Notes under the pieces: generated by a model | What the model saw: the letters and a program-made list of their open reading frames with translations, nothing else | The model's database searches: none | What the model was told of the DNA's origin: nothing | Origin: Nautilus pompilius | Lineage: Eukaryota; Mollusca; Cephalopoda; Nautilida; Nautilidae | Assembly (NCBI GenBank): GCA_018389105.1 | Contig: JACATO010001575.1 | Span: 1-64,000, forward strand | Length of the DNA: 64,000 nucleotides | Direction: 5' to 3' | In this document: piece after piece, positions 1 through 11,300 of the stretch | Layout: each line of letters opens with the position of its first letter | How positions within the stretch are numbered: position 1 is the stretch's first letter | Translations under genes and position numbers: made by a program

Positions 1-234
1 GGGAGAAAATCCCAAGGATCTCTGGCGGTCTGGTTTTAGAGTAACTAGAAGCGTCGGATGGAGTTTTTACTCGGGGTATTATGGAGTAGTGAAACGACCA
101 CTTTTGGAATGGATGCGAAAGAAACAACAACAACAACAACATACAAATGGTTAGAGACGAGATTTTTGCAGTGGTGATGGATCAAGAACACATTATGTTA
201 CCGGTCAGAGAGACTTGACAGTGTGCGATGCATC

Positions 235-450
235 AAAGGCGGATAGAGAAAACAGAGAAAGATGACGTCAGTACACAGAGAGTGAGAGATATGGCGTCAG
301 GAGAGGAGGATATGACGTCAGTATAGAGAGAGATGACGTCAGTACAGAAAGAGTGAGAGATATGACGTCAGTAGAGAGAGGATATGACGTCAGTACAGAG
401 AGAGTGAGAGATATGACGTCAGTAGAGAGAGATGACGTCAGTACAGAGAG
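235..450. repeat. GA-rich minisatellite studded with CRE octamers
   Basis: This is a degenerate tandem array of 20-30 bp units made of GA-rich spacer (CAGAGAGAGTGAGAGA-like) and the palindromic octamer TGACGTCA. Perfect octamers lie at 263, 313, 334, 363, 385, 414 and 433, and a one-base variant (TGGCGTCA) lies at 292. TGACGTCA is the full cAMP response element bound by CREB/ATF bZIP dimers. Whether the array is bound by anything is unknown. A related array occurs at 5,506-5,660. Confidence 0.85.
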
Positions 451-2157
451 AGTGAGAGAGAATTTTTATTGTGGCACAGTATCAAAACACTACTACTTTT
501 TTTAGATGTGGGCGACAAAAGAAACTCGAGATATTTTAAAAAGAGAGAGAAAATGAAACCCGATCTTTAGAGATTGGGGGGGGGGGACTGGGGTATAAAT
601 AATCTGGGGCACCTGCTACGAGTCGTAACCGGTTGGAGGAGCATTGAGAGAAACGCATGTCGACGATATCTGGTGGCTCTCTTAGCCAGCTAATGGTATC
701 AGCTTTATGGCCGTTTTGAACTTTTGGCTCAGGACAAATTGTCTGATTCTTGAAAGTTCCCTTTTTGTTATTTATCATTTTTCAACATAACTTTACCCGG
801 GAGGAGGTGGGGTTGTAACAGAACAGCTGCAAGTCTGTTTATGCGGACGGAGGAATGTAACAGAGAATCATAACTTGGTAATTTAGAGCCAGGCTCAGCT
901 GTGGGACACGGGCCCGCGCCCGGCCAGGTTTACGCTGGAAACGAAACCCAATGGCAAATGGGTCGAATTCATCCTGCTGGTCCAAACCCTGCTGGCAAGC
1001 TGGAGTGCCAATGCGACGGGTGCCATTAAAATTTTTAACGAGTGTTAATAAGCGGATTGATTAATCTGCGTTTTTATTTGAGCATCCACCCTGCAGCTGC
1101 AACTCGGTAGAATCTCTTGGACGCCGGCGGAATTTTGCTCAAGTATCAGAGCGCACCGATCGACAAGCGCCGAAGCGGCTCCGCTAGTCGGGCCCCTATC
1201 GAGAGAAGCCCCCTTTTTGCTCCTGTTAGTTTCTTTCCGAGGGTCTCCTTTCCCTTCTCGCCAAACCAATCTGGCGGTGGCATTGTCAAACGCCCCCCAC
1301 CCTCCTTAAAATTTCCACGAAGCCCCCCTTCTTCTGACCCGCCGAAACTATCACCGAGAACAATAGCGGCGGCGGCACCTCTGGCGACAATCGCTGGAGC
1401 GGCCGGTCGCCTTCTGCGCAGAGTTGGAGATGCGACAAAGATCGGCGGCGATGTAAAAAGAGAGAGAGAGACCATATGTTCTGAATATAAATAACTTCTG
1501 TCATTTAGATCTGACTTGCAGTTTTGATGTTAGATCCTTTGTATTTGGAGCAACGGACTGCAACAAATGTTTTTATCAGTTAATTAGAGAAAGATGCCTT
1601 TGTTTTGGCTTTTCGTGATCTTCATAACGCTGTGATGATGATGTCTGCATACCCTGACCGTTCTATGGACATGTGTGAGCCGTCCATTTTCTGTCCTGTC
1701 TCCAAACTCCGATGAATTTCCACGATGTCTATGCGCGCCTTCCAGTTTAAACATTTTCCTATACTTCATAGACTCTTCTATACGAGTCCATTCATGTCAC
1801 CCGTTTATTTGAACTTCGTGTAATTCTTGATTTACTAAGCGCACCGAATTTTGAAACGGAGAAGCAAAGCGAAGTGATTTCCTTTTTTAAAAAAAAAAGT
1901 ATTTATTTGTCCCCATAAATCCGACCAGCAAAAGAAAAATCACTGCCAAAACAGATTCAATACAAGCATGAGAACAGCTCAGGTAGAGAAACTGAAAATC
2001 ATTTAGTTTCCAAGAATTTTACTGTCACCTGGCGGACGAGACAGACAAAAATTCCGCATGACATCGTGGTTGCTTTTATTGCCTTTTAATTTAAACTTCT
2101 ATTCATCCGTCTTTCCACGGTTTTTGAAAAGTTTCCTTATGTGAGGAATGAATTAAT
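451..2157. other. Non-coding stretch with a CpG-rich patch
   Basis: No gene is recognised here. A run of ten or more G lies near 577. The part from about 880 to 1,480 is GC- and CpG-rich and is open in several frames on both strands, which is expected from base composition. No splice-bounded or family-like reading frame was seen. The patch could be a CpG-rich promoter or simply a GC-rich island. Confidence 0.5.
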
Positions 2158-2199
<42 letters not shown>

Positions 2200-2326
2200 C
2201 TCGCTCTCTCTCGCTCTCTCTCTCTCTCCTCTCTCTCTCTGTCTCTCTCTCGCTCCATCTCTTCAATCTCTCTCCATCTCTCTCTCTCTCGCTCTGTTCT
2301 CTCTCTCTCTCTCCATCTCTCAATCT

Positions 2327-2379
<53 letters not shown>

Positions 2380-2424
2380 TCTCTCTCTGTCTCTCTTCTC
2401 TCTCTCCATCTCTCAATCTCTCTC

Positions 2425-2480
<56 letters not shown>

Positions 2481-2497
2481 CTCTCCATCTATCTCCA

Positions 2498-2535
<38 letters not shown>
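2158..2535. repeat. Long (CT)n / (GA)n microsatellite
   Basis: This is about 380 bp of CT dinucleotide repeat, interrupted by short CCATCTCT, CGCTCT and TTCTCT variants. It is open in several frames on both strands, giving Ser/Leu or Arg/Glu proteins that are artefacts of the repeat. The long homopurine/homopyrimidine tract could form triplex DNA. Confidence 0.97.
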
Positions 2536-2538
<3 letters not shown>

Positions 2539-3590
2539 ACAGGAAAACTAACCGATAGTTACAAGGAATTTCTTCATTCTCTCTGTTCACAGTTTTTCCA
2601 AAATTTAAATTTTAAAAAGGAAATGGTTTGATTTCGTAAATATAGCGTTTTCTCTCCGCCCATGAAGTCAGACGGGGTAACTGTTACAATCTGACTCTAG
2701 TTAATGGCTTCCCTGTCTCCGTCCCCGGTTAACCAGCTCTGATCAATAACCAGTTTGCTGTAAGAAAAGACACAAAACAAAGAAAAACCTTAGTAGCGCC
2801 TTCGCTGTTTTGTTGGTTTCCTTAGAAAGGGGATTTTTTTTCTGATTTTCTCAGCTGAAAGAATACTGGCAAGATCACCACTGCTCTTATTTTAATTTTT
2901 TTATGCATAAAGTTTATTGAAACTCTGCCAGTTGCTACACTTTTACAAAAGTCACGATACCAAGTGACTCGGGTGGTCACGCAGAGTGCAGCTTCCGGTA
3001 GGTGGAACGGCGAGGCTGAGATTGTAAAGTATTTGACTCACTTTTCTTCCAGCGTGGACATGGAAGGAGAATAACAAAGGTTACGATTACTAACTTTTAA
3101 AAAAAAAAACAACACAAAAATGACGATTTTATTGTTTTATTTTGTTTGAGGTCGACGTGCGGCGACCGAGCCTCATCCCTAGTACCATTGCTGATACACG
3201 TCTTCAATGATATCCCTTTCAAATAGCATAATATCAATCACTTTATTTCTGTGTTGGCCATAATTTCTAATGGTTTCGGAATGTCGAGTTATAAAAGATC
3301 AAAACCGCCAGAAATGGCGTAATAAATGTCACCGCATATTCCTGGGCTATAATTCGGTAATGTCGGCAGATTATCGCCTTGTAACAGATCCGAAGTCGGG
3401 TATTGATAGTCGATGCATCTTTGTTGGCTATGACCTTGTGACGTGACGAACTACCACATCTTAGAGGTGTGGCGTCATAAATACCGCTTGCTAATAGGTA
3501 ACTTATGAGTTATGACTTTAAAATGAGGTCTAACCGTGTTCTAAAGGAAGACCAGAACCATTCTAATAAAATGTTTGTTTTCATTTTCAG
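2536..3590. other. Non-coding, nothing recognised
   Basis: AT-rich sequence with short homopolymer runs. No coding, RNA or transposon signature was seen. Confidence 0.4.
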
Positions 3591-3627
3591 TTTATTGAAA
3601 GGAGATATAGAGAAGAAATGGCCAAAG
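3591..3627 (+). other. Possible 37-nt micro-exon
   Basis: A good acceptor (pyrimidine-rich tract ending TTTTCATTTTCAG) is followed 37 nt later by a good donor (CCAAAG|GTAAGC). The enclosed segment is open in the frame that reads FIERRYREEMAK. No family is recognised and no neighbouring exon was found to join it, so this rests on splice consensus alone and may be chance. Confidence 0.15.
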
Positions 3628-4758
3628 GTAAGCACAAAGAATATTTCATTTAGTGTTTCTTCTGTTTGTCTTATTATTCGAATGTCGTACGGTACGAAAG
3701 CAGCCTTTTTGCTGACAATGCCATCTGTATCTTAAGTTTAAGAATTTTCCTCATCGTCTTTTAAAATAATATATTAATTTTTTTAAAAAAACTTCCCGAG
3801 TTTGTAGCCATGCCTCTCGCTCGGTGCGGAACCCTATTTTCATCTTGTGGAGCCAGTCGGCGCAGACATTGTCCCTCGCATTACTGAAGGTGCAGCAGCT
3901 CCTGTCTCGTGGTGACGATCTTCTAGAATCTAGACGTTCAGGCAGATGTCACTAAAACGTACAGAATTTTGACTGATGTGTAAACAAGACGCCTGCCATC
4001 GCCCGTGTCAGCTTATCGCGACGCCAATAGAGTCTACGCTCACGAAGAGCTCTCGCCATCACTGGTCCGGTGGCAGGTCGACGACACGCTCTCAGAGCCC
4101 TTCCGATCGTCATCTGTTAAGGACTAACCCTCTTGGTATTTGCTGTCGTAAATGGATGCGATGAGTAGGCGATCTAATGCTCACCTTGGTACAGTTAAAA
4201 CTAATTTAACTGTCGCGTGGACTTCTGAATTAAAACAATGGGAGTTTGCGTGCATACAGAAACTTAACTTATGGGAGAAGATTTATTCTCAGCAAGTATT
4301 TCTCTGTTGTCAGAGGCAGTGATGGCTGTACAGGATCATTATTTCACAGTGTAATTATTAACATTCGACTGATAGCAAACGCATTTTCCCCGTATTGCTG
4401 AACACGAAACCATTTAGGAGTAGGGCGACAGCTGGCGGCTATACAACCAAACCAAACTGAACATAAAAATAAATTAAAAGGATAATTATCTCGAGGTTTA
4501 TTAAAGCAAAAGCTGAAAGAAAAGGACTGGAGAACCCAGACAAAATTTTATGCATACACCTCGTTGATTTCATGTAAATTAATGCAAATTAAACTAATAA
4601 TATATAGTTAATATATGCGAATTTTATCTGATCAAATGGTCCGCTTTGTGCCCGTGTTTATATTTTTCTTACCCCCTAACGTTATTGATAGTTTTATATA
4701 CTGAATAAAATTTCATTTGAAATCCATTGTTAAACAATTTGGTTTGCCTTTTCGCCGT
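3628..4758. other. Non-coding, nothing recognised
   Basis: No coding or structured feature could be supported. About 3,990-4,170 is somewhat GC-rich, with no recognisable protein. Confidence 0.4.
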
Positions 4759-4769
4759 AAGATGGCGGC
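4759..4769 (+). promoter_or_regulatory. YY1-type motif overlapping an ATG
   Basis: AAGATGGCGGC is an exact match to the YY1 initiator-proximal consensus, which in animal promoters often sits just downstream of the transcription start and overlaps the start codon. The ATG inside it opens a 31-codon frame (MAAPTFNGLQSK...) ending at 4,857. This could be a small ORF or the 5' coding part of an unseen gene. There is no TATA box, and no downstream exon was identified. Confidence 0.25.
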
Positions 4770-4857
4770 TCCGACTTTTAATGGATTACAAAGCAAAATT
4801 TTCCCGATGACATCAACAACTCCGCTCAATCATAAAATAAAAGGTTTAACTTTGTAG

Positions 4858-5505
4858 TAAACACGAAAATCAGTTTTCCTTCACAATCGCGTAGCAACCT
4901 CAAAAGTTAGAAGCGCTCTAGAGTTAAGAAAGAAAACTGACACTCGAACCAACCCACTTTTCGTCTATTTTTGACATAGTTTATCGTCAAACATTCACAT
5001 GTGTACGGGTGCTTGTGTTTTAGGTTCCGGCTCTACGTCGGTTTGCACCGCACTAGATAAGAAAGAGTAAATACCGTGTAACAATGGTCTCTTGATTTCC
5101 TACAGGCACGATTTTAAAAAAAGGGGGGCTCCCGCAGACATCTGCTAAAGTTTTGAATGAAAAATAGATTTGAAAAAGGTCAAAAATTAGATTGGAAGTA
5201 GAGAAGAGCAATTGTTTGAGTTTTCAGCGAGACGTACCGCGTCGGAAGCTGACACTTGATACTTTCAGCCGTCTTGGCAGAATCGCGTACGAGCCTACAT
5301 CGTGTGAAATGAAGTGGAAGGAATTGTCGCTATCTGGTTCTCGTGGAATGACTGAGGACAAAATTCCTGGTACTGATCCCGGAAAACTTGTGTGTGTGGA
5401 CGGACGGTAATATGTACAAGACGAAGAGAAAGACAAAAATGGCGCGCGTCCTCATGACCCAGACGTCATCTTTGCCGGAAAGAAGAAAAAGAGAGAGAGA
5501 GAGAG
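4858..5505. other. Non-coding, nothing recognised
   Basis: No supported gene. It ends in a short GA tract that leads into the second CRE-containing array. Confidence 0.4.
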
Positions 5506-5675
5506 AACGTCAGTCAATAGACAGGGAGACGGATGACGTCAGTACAGAGAGAGATGACGTCATTACAGAGAGAGAGACATAAAACGTCAGTCAATAGACA
5601 GGGAGACGGATGACGTCAGTACAGAGAGAGAGATGACGTCATTACAGAGAGAGAGATAGAGAGAGAGAGAGATCG
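5506..5675. repeat. Second CRE-bearing GA minisatellite, 77-bp unit twice
   Basis: A unit of about 77 bp is present twice (5,506-5,582 and 5,583-5,659). Each copy starts AACGTCAGTCAATAGACAGG and holds two TGACGTCA octamers, at 5,534 and 5,555, then 5,611 and 5,634. The octamers are followed alternately by GTACAGAG and TTACAGAG. The tail is plain (GA)n. It shares its building blocks with the array at 235-450. Confidence 0.85.
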
Positions 5676-6166
5676 CACGGTTGCTTTCTTCGTAGTTTGA
5701 ACTTGTGGCTTCAGTTCCACCCATTAAAAGAGTAGAGAAAACAGCTCAACGCGACATCTTTTTCTTCTTCAGCAAACGTTACAAAATCCACCAGAACCAG
5801 AATTTTTGCAGGGGAAGGTATAGATAGTTTGTGTATCTTTTAATTCTTTTTAAAATTTAGTTGTCTTTGTGAACCGTGGATCTAAGCAACGACTAAGTTT
5901 TGGCCCTGATCGCACTCCATCTCGAACACGCTGGTTGGAGCTCGTGTTGAAGAGAGGACTTTATAATAGTACATTTGCGAGAACGAGGCGAATTATAGCG
6001 TTTTATCAATCAGTCAGAGATGCTTTAGTTTATCATAGGCCATTCATATATTATGTTCAAAGCTTTGCTATTTTAACGCACTAATTCTTTCAGTCTTGTA
6101 CTAAGATATACTGTTGATAAGGCGCCTTCAGCCGGAAAGTAAGTGTTACTGAATGCTGACCGAGGC
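5676..6166. other. Non-coding, nothing recognised
   Basis: A GAAAGTAAGT-like donor at about 6,137 has no convincing exon in front of it. Nothing else was seen. Confidence 0.35.
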
Positions 6167-6175
6167 TATAAAAGG
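6167..6175 (+). promoter_or_regulatory. TATA-box-like element
   Basis: TATAAAAGG in a GC-rich flank (GAGGC before, CGTCGG after) matches the animal TATA box well. Transcription would start about 30 nt downstream, near 6,200. The first long frame downstream starts at 6,367 (125 codons, hydrophobic near its start), but it matches no family I know and I do not call it a gene. Confidence 0.25.
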
Positions 6176-7419
6176 CGTCGGCTCTCTGAGGAGACAGAAA
6201 ACCCCAGGTTTCTTTTGTGTCCCCATTGCTGTCCACCGCGTAGTCGCAAACAGCTGCCGGGCACACATCTTATCCCTGATACAGCGTAAAGATCATCCGC
6301 TCTATCTGTGTTTTGCCCCCAAATGAGATGTGACGAGCAGAGAATCTCAAAGTACCTAAATTCCGAATGGCGCTGTGCTCACGTCCATCGCTCGCTGGTA
6401 TCTCTTGCTCTTTGCTAGGCAAGGGATACTGGTCGTTCGCGTGTGTCCTTCTCAAGCTTCTCTCTTTTTTCCGTTACCTACGTTCTCTTTCTCACTCTCC
6501 ATCTTCCAAAACCGACTCCTCTCACACACACACAACCACAGCGCGTTGCTCATCGATCACTCTCCACTCGCGGCACTACTGCTCGAGTTACCACTACGAC
6601 GCAATCGATGTCATGAATATTCACCTGGTTCACCATTACTTGACTGGCGGATTGTCTCAAGTCACAACTCGACTAAATAATGCTACAGCATCTCGGAAGT
6701 CAGTATTCACGGAAAATATCGCGTTCCAATTACTTTTCTTTTAGATCCGTAATTCTTTCCTCAGTCCGAAAAAAAAAAAAAGAAATCAGCAACAACAGAG
6801 AAATGTGTGGCCCATGCTTAATTATCAGCAACAGCTTCCAGCAGTTTGTGCCAGCTATTATTATACATAACTCTGCTATAAGTTAAAGATGATGAAATGG
6901 AGAAGCCAACTCATTTGTTTTCACCGTTGACGGGAGTCAGGGATAATATTCTCTATTCTTGTAATGCTGAATAATTTATTTCCAATAATGCCATGAAGAC
7001 CGACCGAAATTTTATAGCAGTTCCTTTCTTTCTTTTCGGGAGTCAGTTGTGTGCGGTATTAATATTCTACAATTTTATGAAATTTTGCATCACTTTTGAT
7101 TTTTCCAAATCTATTATTTTTTTTACAATTTTCCCTTAAACTTGGATCCCATATACCATCGCCTCGAAAGTCATATAATTAAAGATTATCTTTTTCAATT
7201 ATTTAATACATTTTTATGGTTTTAATATTATTTTGTGTTCTTGGTGAACACTGCCCTGACTTTCGAGGTCTAAAGACAGACATCTCACAGCAAGGGGCTA
7301 GAAGGGGAAGATGTGGGGGCACAAGCGTTGATGACCGACCAAGTTATCTGGGTGTGGTTGGGAGTTCTTGACCTGTGGTCATGACGCAAGCCACTCAAGA
7401 GTTACCCACAGAACCTTCA
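6176..7419. other. Non-coding, no recognised gene
   Basis: A 125-codon open frame (6,367-6,744) starts in a reasonable ATG context. It has no domain, no recognisable homology and a compositionally odd Ser/His-rich middle. The rest is AT-rich with poly-A and poly-T runs. Confidence 0.35.
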
Positions 7420-7615
7420 CTGTATGTGCCCGGGAAACCGGCATGTTCGGAGCAAACCCATACGGCCATCTGGTAAAGACCGGGAAGTCACAGAGCCATG
7501 GAGATATGCCAGACTGAGCCGACTGCGGCCGGGATTCGAACTCTGGCTTTCAATGATAGCAGTTCAGCAGCGATCTGCCATTAAACTCCTGACCGCCCAT
7601 TATTTGAGTTAAAAC
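7420..7615 (-). mobile_element. tRNA-derived SINE, minus strand
   Basis: On the minus strand, a pol III B box (AGTTCGAATCC, + strand 7,532-7,542) lies about 40 nt after an A-box-like segment near 7,570-7,600. This gives a tRNA-like head at the high-coordinate end. The body further along the minus strand reads GGGTTTGCTCC then CCGGTTTCCC, which resembles the conserved core shared by several metazoan SINE families. The ends are approximate and no clear target-site duplication was found. It is non-coding and would depend on a LINE for movement. Confidence 0.6.
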
Positions 7616-8031
7616 AATAGGACTGGTTCCGCCAATGAAGCAAAGTTGTTGAGTGCAGTTTCCTTAAATATACAGTTTACTTTAATTTCTTTAAGAAATA
7701 AATCTGTTAATAGTTTTTTTTTCTAAATGCAGAAGTTCTAAAGAATTCAGTTAGGTACAACCACTCGTTCTTTTACAGAATAAAATAAGGTGTAGTTATT
7801 GAAACAAATAAATTATAGGACTGATAGGTTTTCAAAAGGACAGATTATTAATAATTATCTTTTTGTTTGTAAATTATTTATCACGTCGGGACTGCCCGCA
7901 GCACTTTGTTTGCATATGCTTTAGATGAGACGTCTCATTACTTCATCTGGTAGTGAAGGGTGGAGCCTTGCACGGTCTACAACAAATGGGCCAGTCCGAT
8001 ATGGCGACTTCTCCGCTCTAAAGAAGGCACC
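7616..8031. other. Non-coding, nothing recognised
   Basis: AT-rich sequence leading into a GC-richer block at about 7,920 that carries the 150-bp tandem duplication. Confidence 0.35.
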
Positions 8032-8331
8032 CGAACCCCGTGTATCTCAGCACTGGCTGTGGATGAAGAGGCAGGGTTGTCGGTCTCACAATCTCATGCA
8101 GGTGCTTCGACGAACAACCAAGGCAGTCCCTGCCAGCCGTGATCTTACCCTGCATTTGTCTTTACATCGCCAATGCCATAGCGAACCCCGTGTATCTCAG
8201 CACTGGCTGTGGATGAAGAGGCAGGGTTGTCGGTCTCACAATCTCATGCAGGTGCTTCGACGAACAACCAAGGCAGTCCCTGCCAGCCGTGATCTTACCC
8301 TGCATTTGTCTTTACATCGCCAATGCCATAG
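8032..8331. repeat. Exact 150-bp tandem duplication
   Basis: Positions 8,032-8,181 are repeated without a visible mismatch at 8,182-8,331. The trinucleotide CGA stands at both ends of each copy (8,032, 8,182, 8,332), consistent with duplication at short microhomology. Because 150 is a multiple of three, an open frame through the region (7,925-8,428) carries a 50-residue peptide twice. I do not recognise that peptide, and the block is more likely part of an unidentified repeat than a gene. Confidence 0.9.
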
Positions 8332-8334
8332 CGA

Positions 8335-11300
8335 TCGTGCTGAACGACACGGACGTCAGTCAACAAACGCACCGCTCACTGTCCCCCCCGACACTGTCAC
8401 ATACCCCGTCTTCAGAAATACCAACTGAAAATGTCGCAAGTGGATTTCTGTCCAACGATGTGAACCTTGCCCAGGTTGATGAAGTAGGGTGATGACGAAT
8501 GCTCGACCTTCAAGGGAAAACCAACTGATGTTGTATTTTAAAATAATTTTGTTGGCTATAATTGTTAGGGACAATTTTTAACTACAACTGAGCATTGAAA
8601 ATTTGTATTCAGTATTTCAATTATAAAATTAAATGACAAAATTACATGTCTTACTTAAACGAGTATTTTTGTTTTACATATATGACAGATTTTGCATATA
8701 TAATTTCCTCTGTTGTAATTAGAATTGCAATTCAGTCACTTAAATTAATTCTCATGCACCTAGATCGCTTTCTCCCCCCTCCTCTCTCTCTCTCTCCCTC
8801 AACACACATGTGCGAATTGGTGTACTCAATAAACTTTCCCTTTGGAGCATTTATATGAATATACACCGTCTGGTACAGCAAAACGAAAGACTCACCACCG
8901 TTTCTAGGTCTAGAAACTCGGGGTCAGCACTCAGCCGCGTAACGCGATACATTCAACTGTTGAGCTAAAGGAAACAGTTTAGTCGATGAACTTTTAAAAC
9001 TGTAGCGAATTTTATTTTGTTTTGAATTGTTACTTATTGTATACTTTTATTTTGCCGCTTATAACGAGTTTGATTTTATTTGAAACCGCATTAGTTTTCA
9101 AAAGCTAAGGAACAAACAAAAGGATTATCCAAAATGATGAATTTTATTCACCAGATGATCAGCAGAAACTCCTTTTTGTGTAACAACCTTGAGCAAAGAA
9201 ATATAAATGACGACTATATATCTACAAACGAACATATGTATGGAAGTGTATGTTTTACACACCGTATGTATGCTGTTCTTTTGATCGGGAGGGTAATCGT
9301 GTAATGTCACGTGGGGGCGCCAGCTAGACTCACGAGCCGACCACACTTGATGGAAGTTTACGCTTTGGTCACACGCACTTAGCCCCATAAATTCCTAGAT
9401 TTTGGTGCTCGGTTATCTGTAGTAAAAGAAAGCGAAATCTTATAATTTCCGTGTTATCTGGCGAGACAGTGTCTACGTGTTTGTGTGTGGGCTTGACTTT
9501 TCAGAGCTCACTGGAGCCTTCTTTATCCGCCGGTAGAGGCAGTTCTCATTTTGCTTCAGTTTATGGGAGAATCGAGAAACGATGCCGAAGCAAACAAAGA
9601 TAAAAGTCAAGGTTTTGGTTGGGACTTCGACTGACACCAGGCACTATTCTGGGTCGGGAGACTCAGTCGTCGTCACCAGCCCGATCGTCGGCGGTCCGTA
9701 TCGGATTCTCGCTCCGCCCCCTGAGCCCGACCTCTCCCACGTGACAGCCGTGGCGCAAGGAACGGCCACCAACTCAGCCCCGTTACCGGGCCCGGCCCCT
9801 GCCCTTTAAATGGGTTTCAGTATTCAAAACCGGAGAAAAACTGCATCCGTCTGTCGCACTTCAGAAAATTCCTCAAATGAGTTTGAACGTAAATAATAAG
9901 ATTAAGGAATCTTCGGGATGGCGGACGAAATGACGAAAAACAATATAAGGCGCCGGATAAATTAGAAGGCATGGAAGCGGACTTCGATCGAGGCTCGCGA
10001 GCCACTGCGCCATTTTCTTCCGACGCCGCGCGTGACGTCAAAATTTCCGCCCCCCCGTTTTTAATTGTTTAGTATTTTGTCGTTGCCACGACGACGGCTG
10101 ATCAATTATCGCCGACTGTTAAGCAAAACATAATTTTTTTTTTTTTTTTTTCCGTTTCGCATAAAAAGAGAGCAAAAGGCAATGGCAGCCGGATGAAGAA
10201 ACGATTTTGCCGAATGTGTGCAGAGGCAGGTTTTGTTTGCCAGCGAGCTTCTGACTGTAGGCGCGAGGGAAGCGGATCGATCAGCGAGCTTCTCGTGGGC
10301 TCGTTAACGATTTGCTGGAGAACAGCGAGAAATGAGCGATGTGGAAGTTTCGCGGTCGACTTCGTTCTCAGCTGTTCTGCGATCGCCCACGTGGTCCCGT
10401 GACGTAATGACAGTGCGCTACTTTAGAGTAGGTGTACGCTGCAATCCTCTTCTTGTCAACTAACTACTAACGGTACACACAAACATATGCAGTCTTTACT
10501 AGCATTAAACAAAACGTTACATAACGCAAAAAATTCCAAAATCTACCCGCTTATTAAATCGCATTAGTGCTTATTTATCGCGCTGACATTGGCGGGCAGC
10601 GGCCAGTTAAAGCCACGACTTTACGAATTTAAAGTTTGCTATCATCAGTAATTCTATTGCGCTGAATTTTATTCACTAACCAGTCTAAAATCGGTGTTTC
10701 GGAACAGAATAAACGAATTCTTTATGCTTGCTCTGTATTCAAATGTACGTAGTTACGTGTAGCATCCTATGATCCGTTTGCCAGTCTAGGTTTTTTGAGT
10801 GAGTCTGGTGTGCAGCTATTGTAGATATCTTACAAAACACATGTCCAGAAGATCTACCGGCTGATTAGTGTAGCTCGATCGCTTGCCGCGGCGGCGGTTG
10901 AAATCCGTGCCGAGTTTGGCGCCGAGCCATTCTTCCCCTCTTGTTTCAACCTTTCCACGCTTGTGTCTTTTGTTTTTGCATCGCTAATCGGAAGAGTTTC
11001 AGTAGGTTTATACTCCACTGAATCTCCCAGTGTTTGTGCGCGGACGCGTGGACATCTCAATCGGTATTCCATGTGTTTTTCCGCACATTTAAAGAGATAT
11101 CACGACCTTCGATCGGATCTGTGCATACGAAAGGAACTGGTGGAATTATCAAAGAGGCACTGTATGCTTAGTTCTGTCTACAAGAGTTTGCTGAAATATT
11201 TAAAATTGTTTTTGCGAAGAAACGCGGAAAGGTATGTTTATCACTTGGTGTCATGTCCTTAATTAGACAACTCGCGTTATTTTTCTTAGTAATCATGTAG

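Noticed and set aside
1117-1494. 125-codon plus-strand and 109-codon minus-strand frames
   Set aside because: They overlap each other in a CpG-rich patch; openness follows from composition.
2103-2551. Arg/Glu-rich and Ser/Leu-rich frames of 111-136 codons
   Set aside because: Pure (CT)n/(GA)n repeat translation.
235-5660. Regularly spaced repeats that superficially resemble a CRISPR array
   Set aside because: Spacers are repetitive GA sequence, not unique, and the DNA is eukaryotic; these are minisatellites.
7925-8428. 167-codon frame with an internal 50-residue repeat
   Set aside because: The repeat is a DNA-level tandem duplication and the peptide matches nothing I know; more likely part of an unidentified repeat.
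10963-11262. Basic 99-codon frame containing a donor-like GGAAAG|GTATGT
   Set aside because: No family resemblance and an overlapping open frame on the other strand; kept only as a remark.
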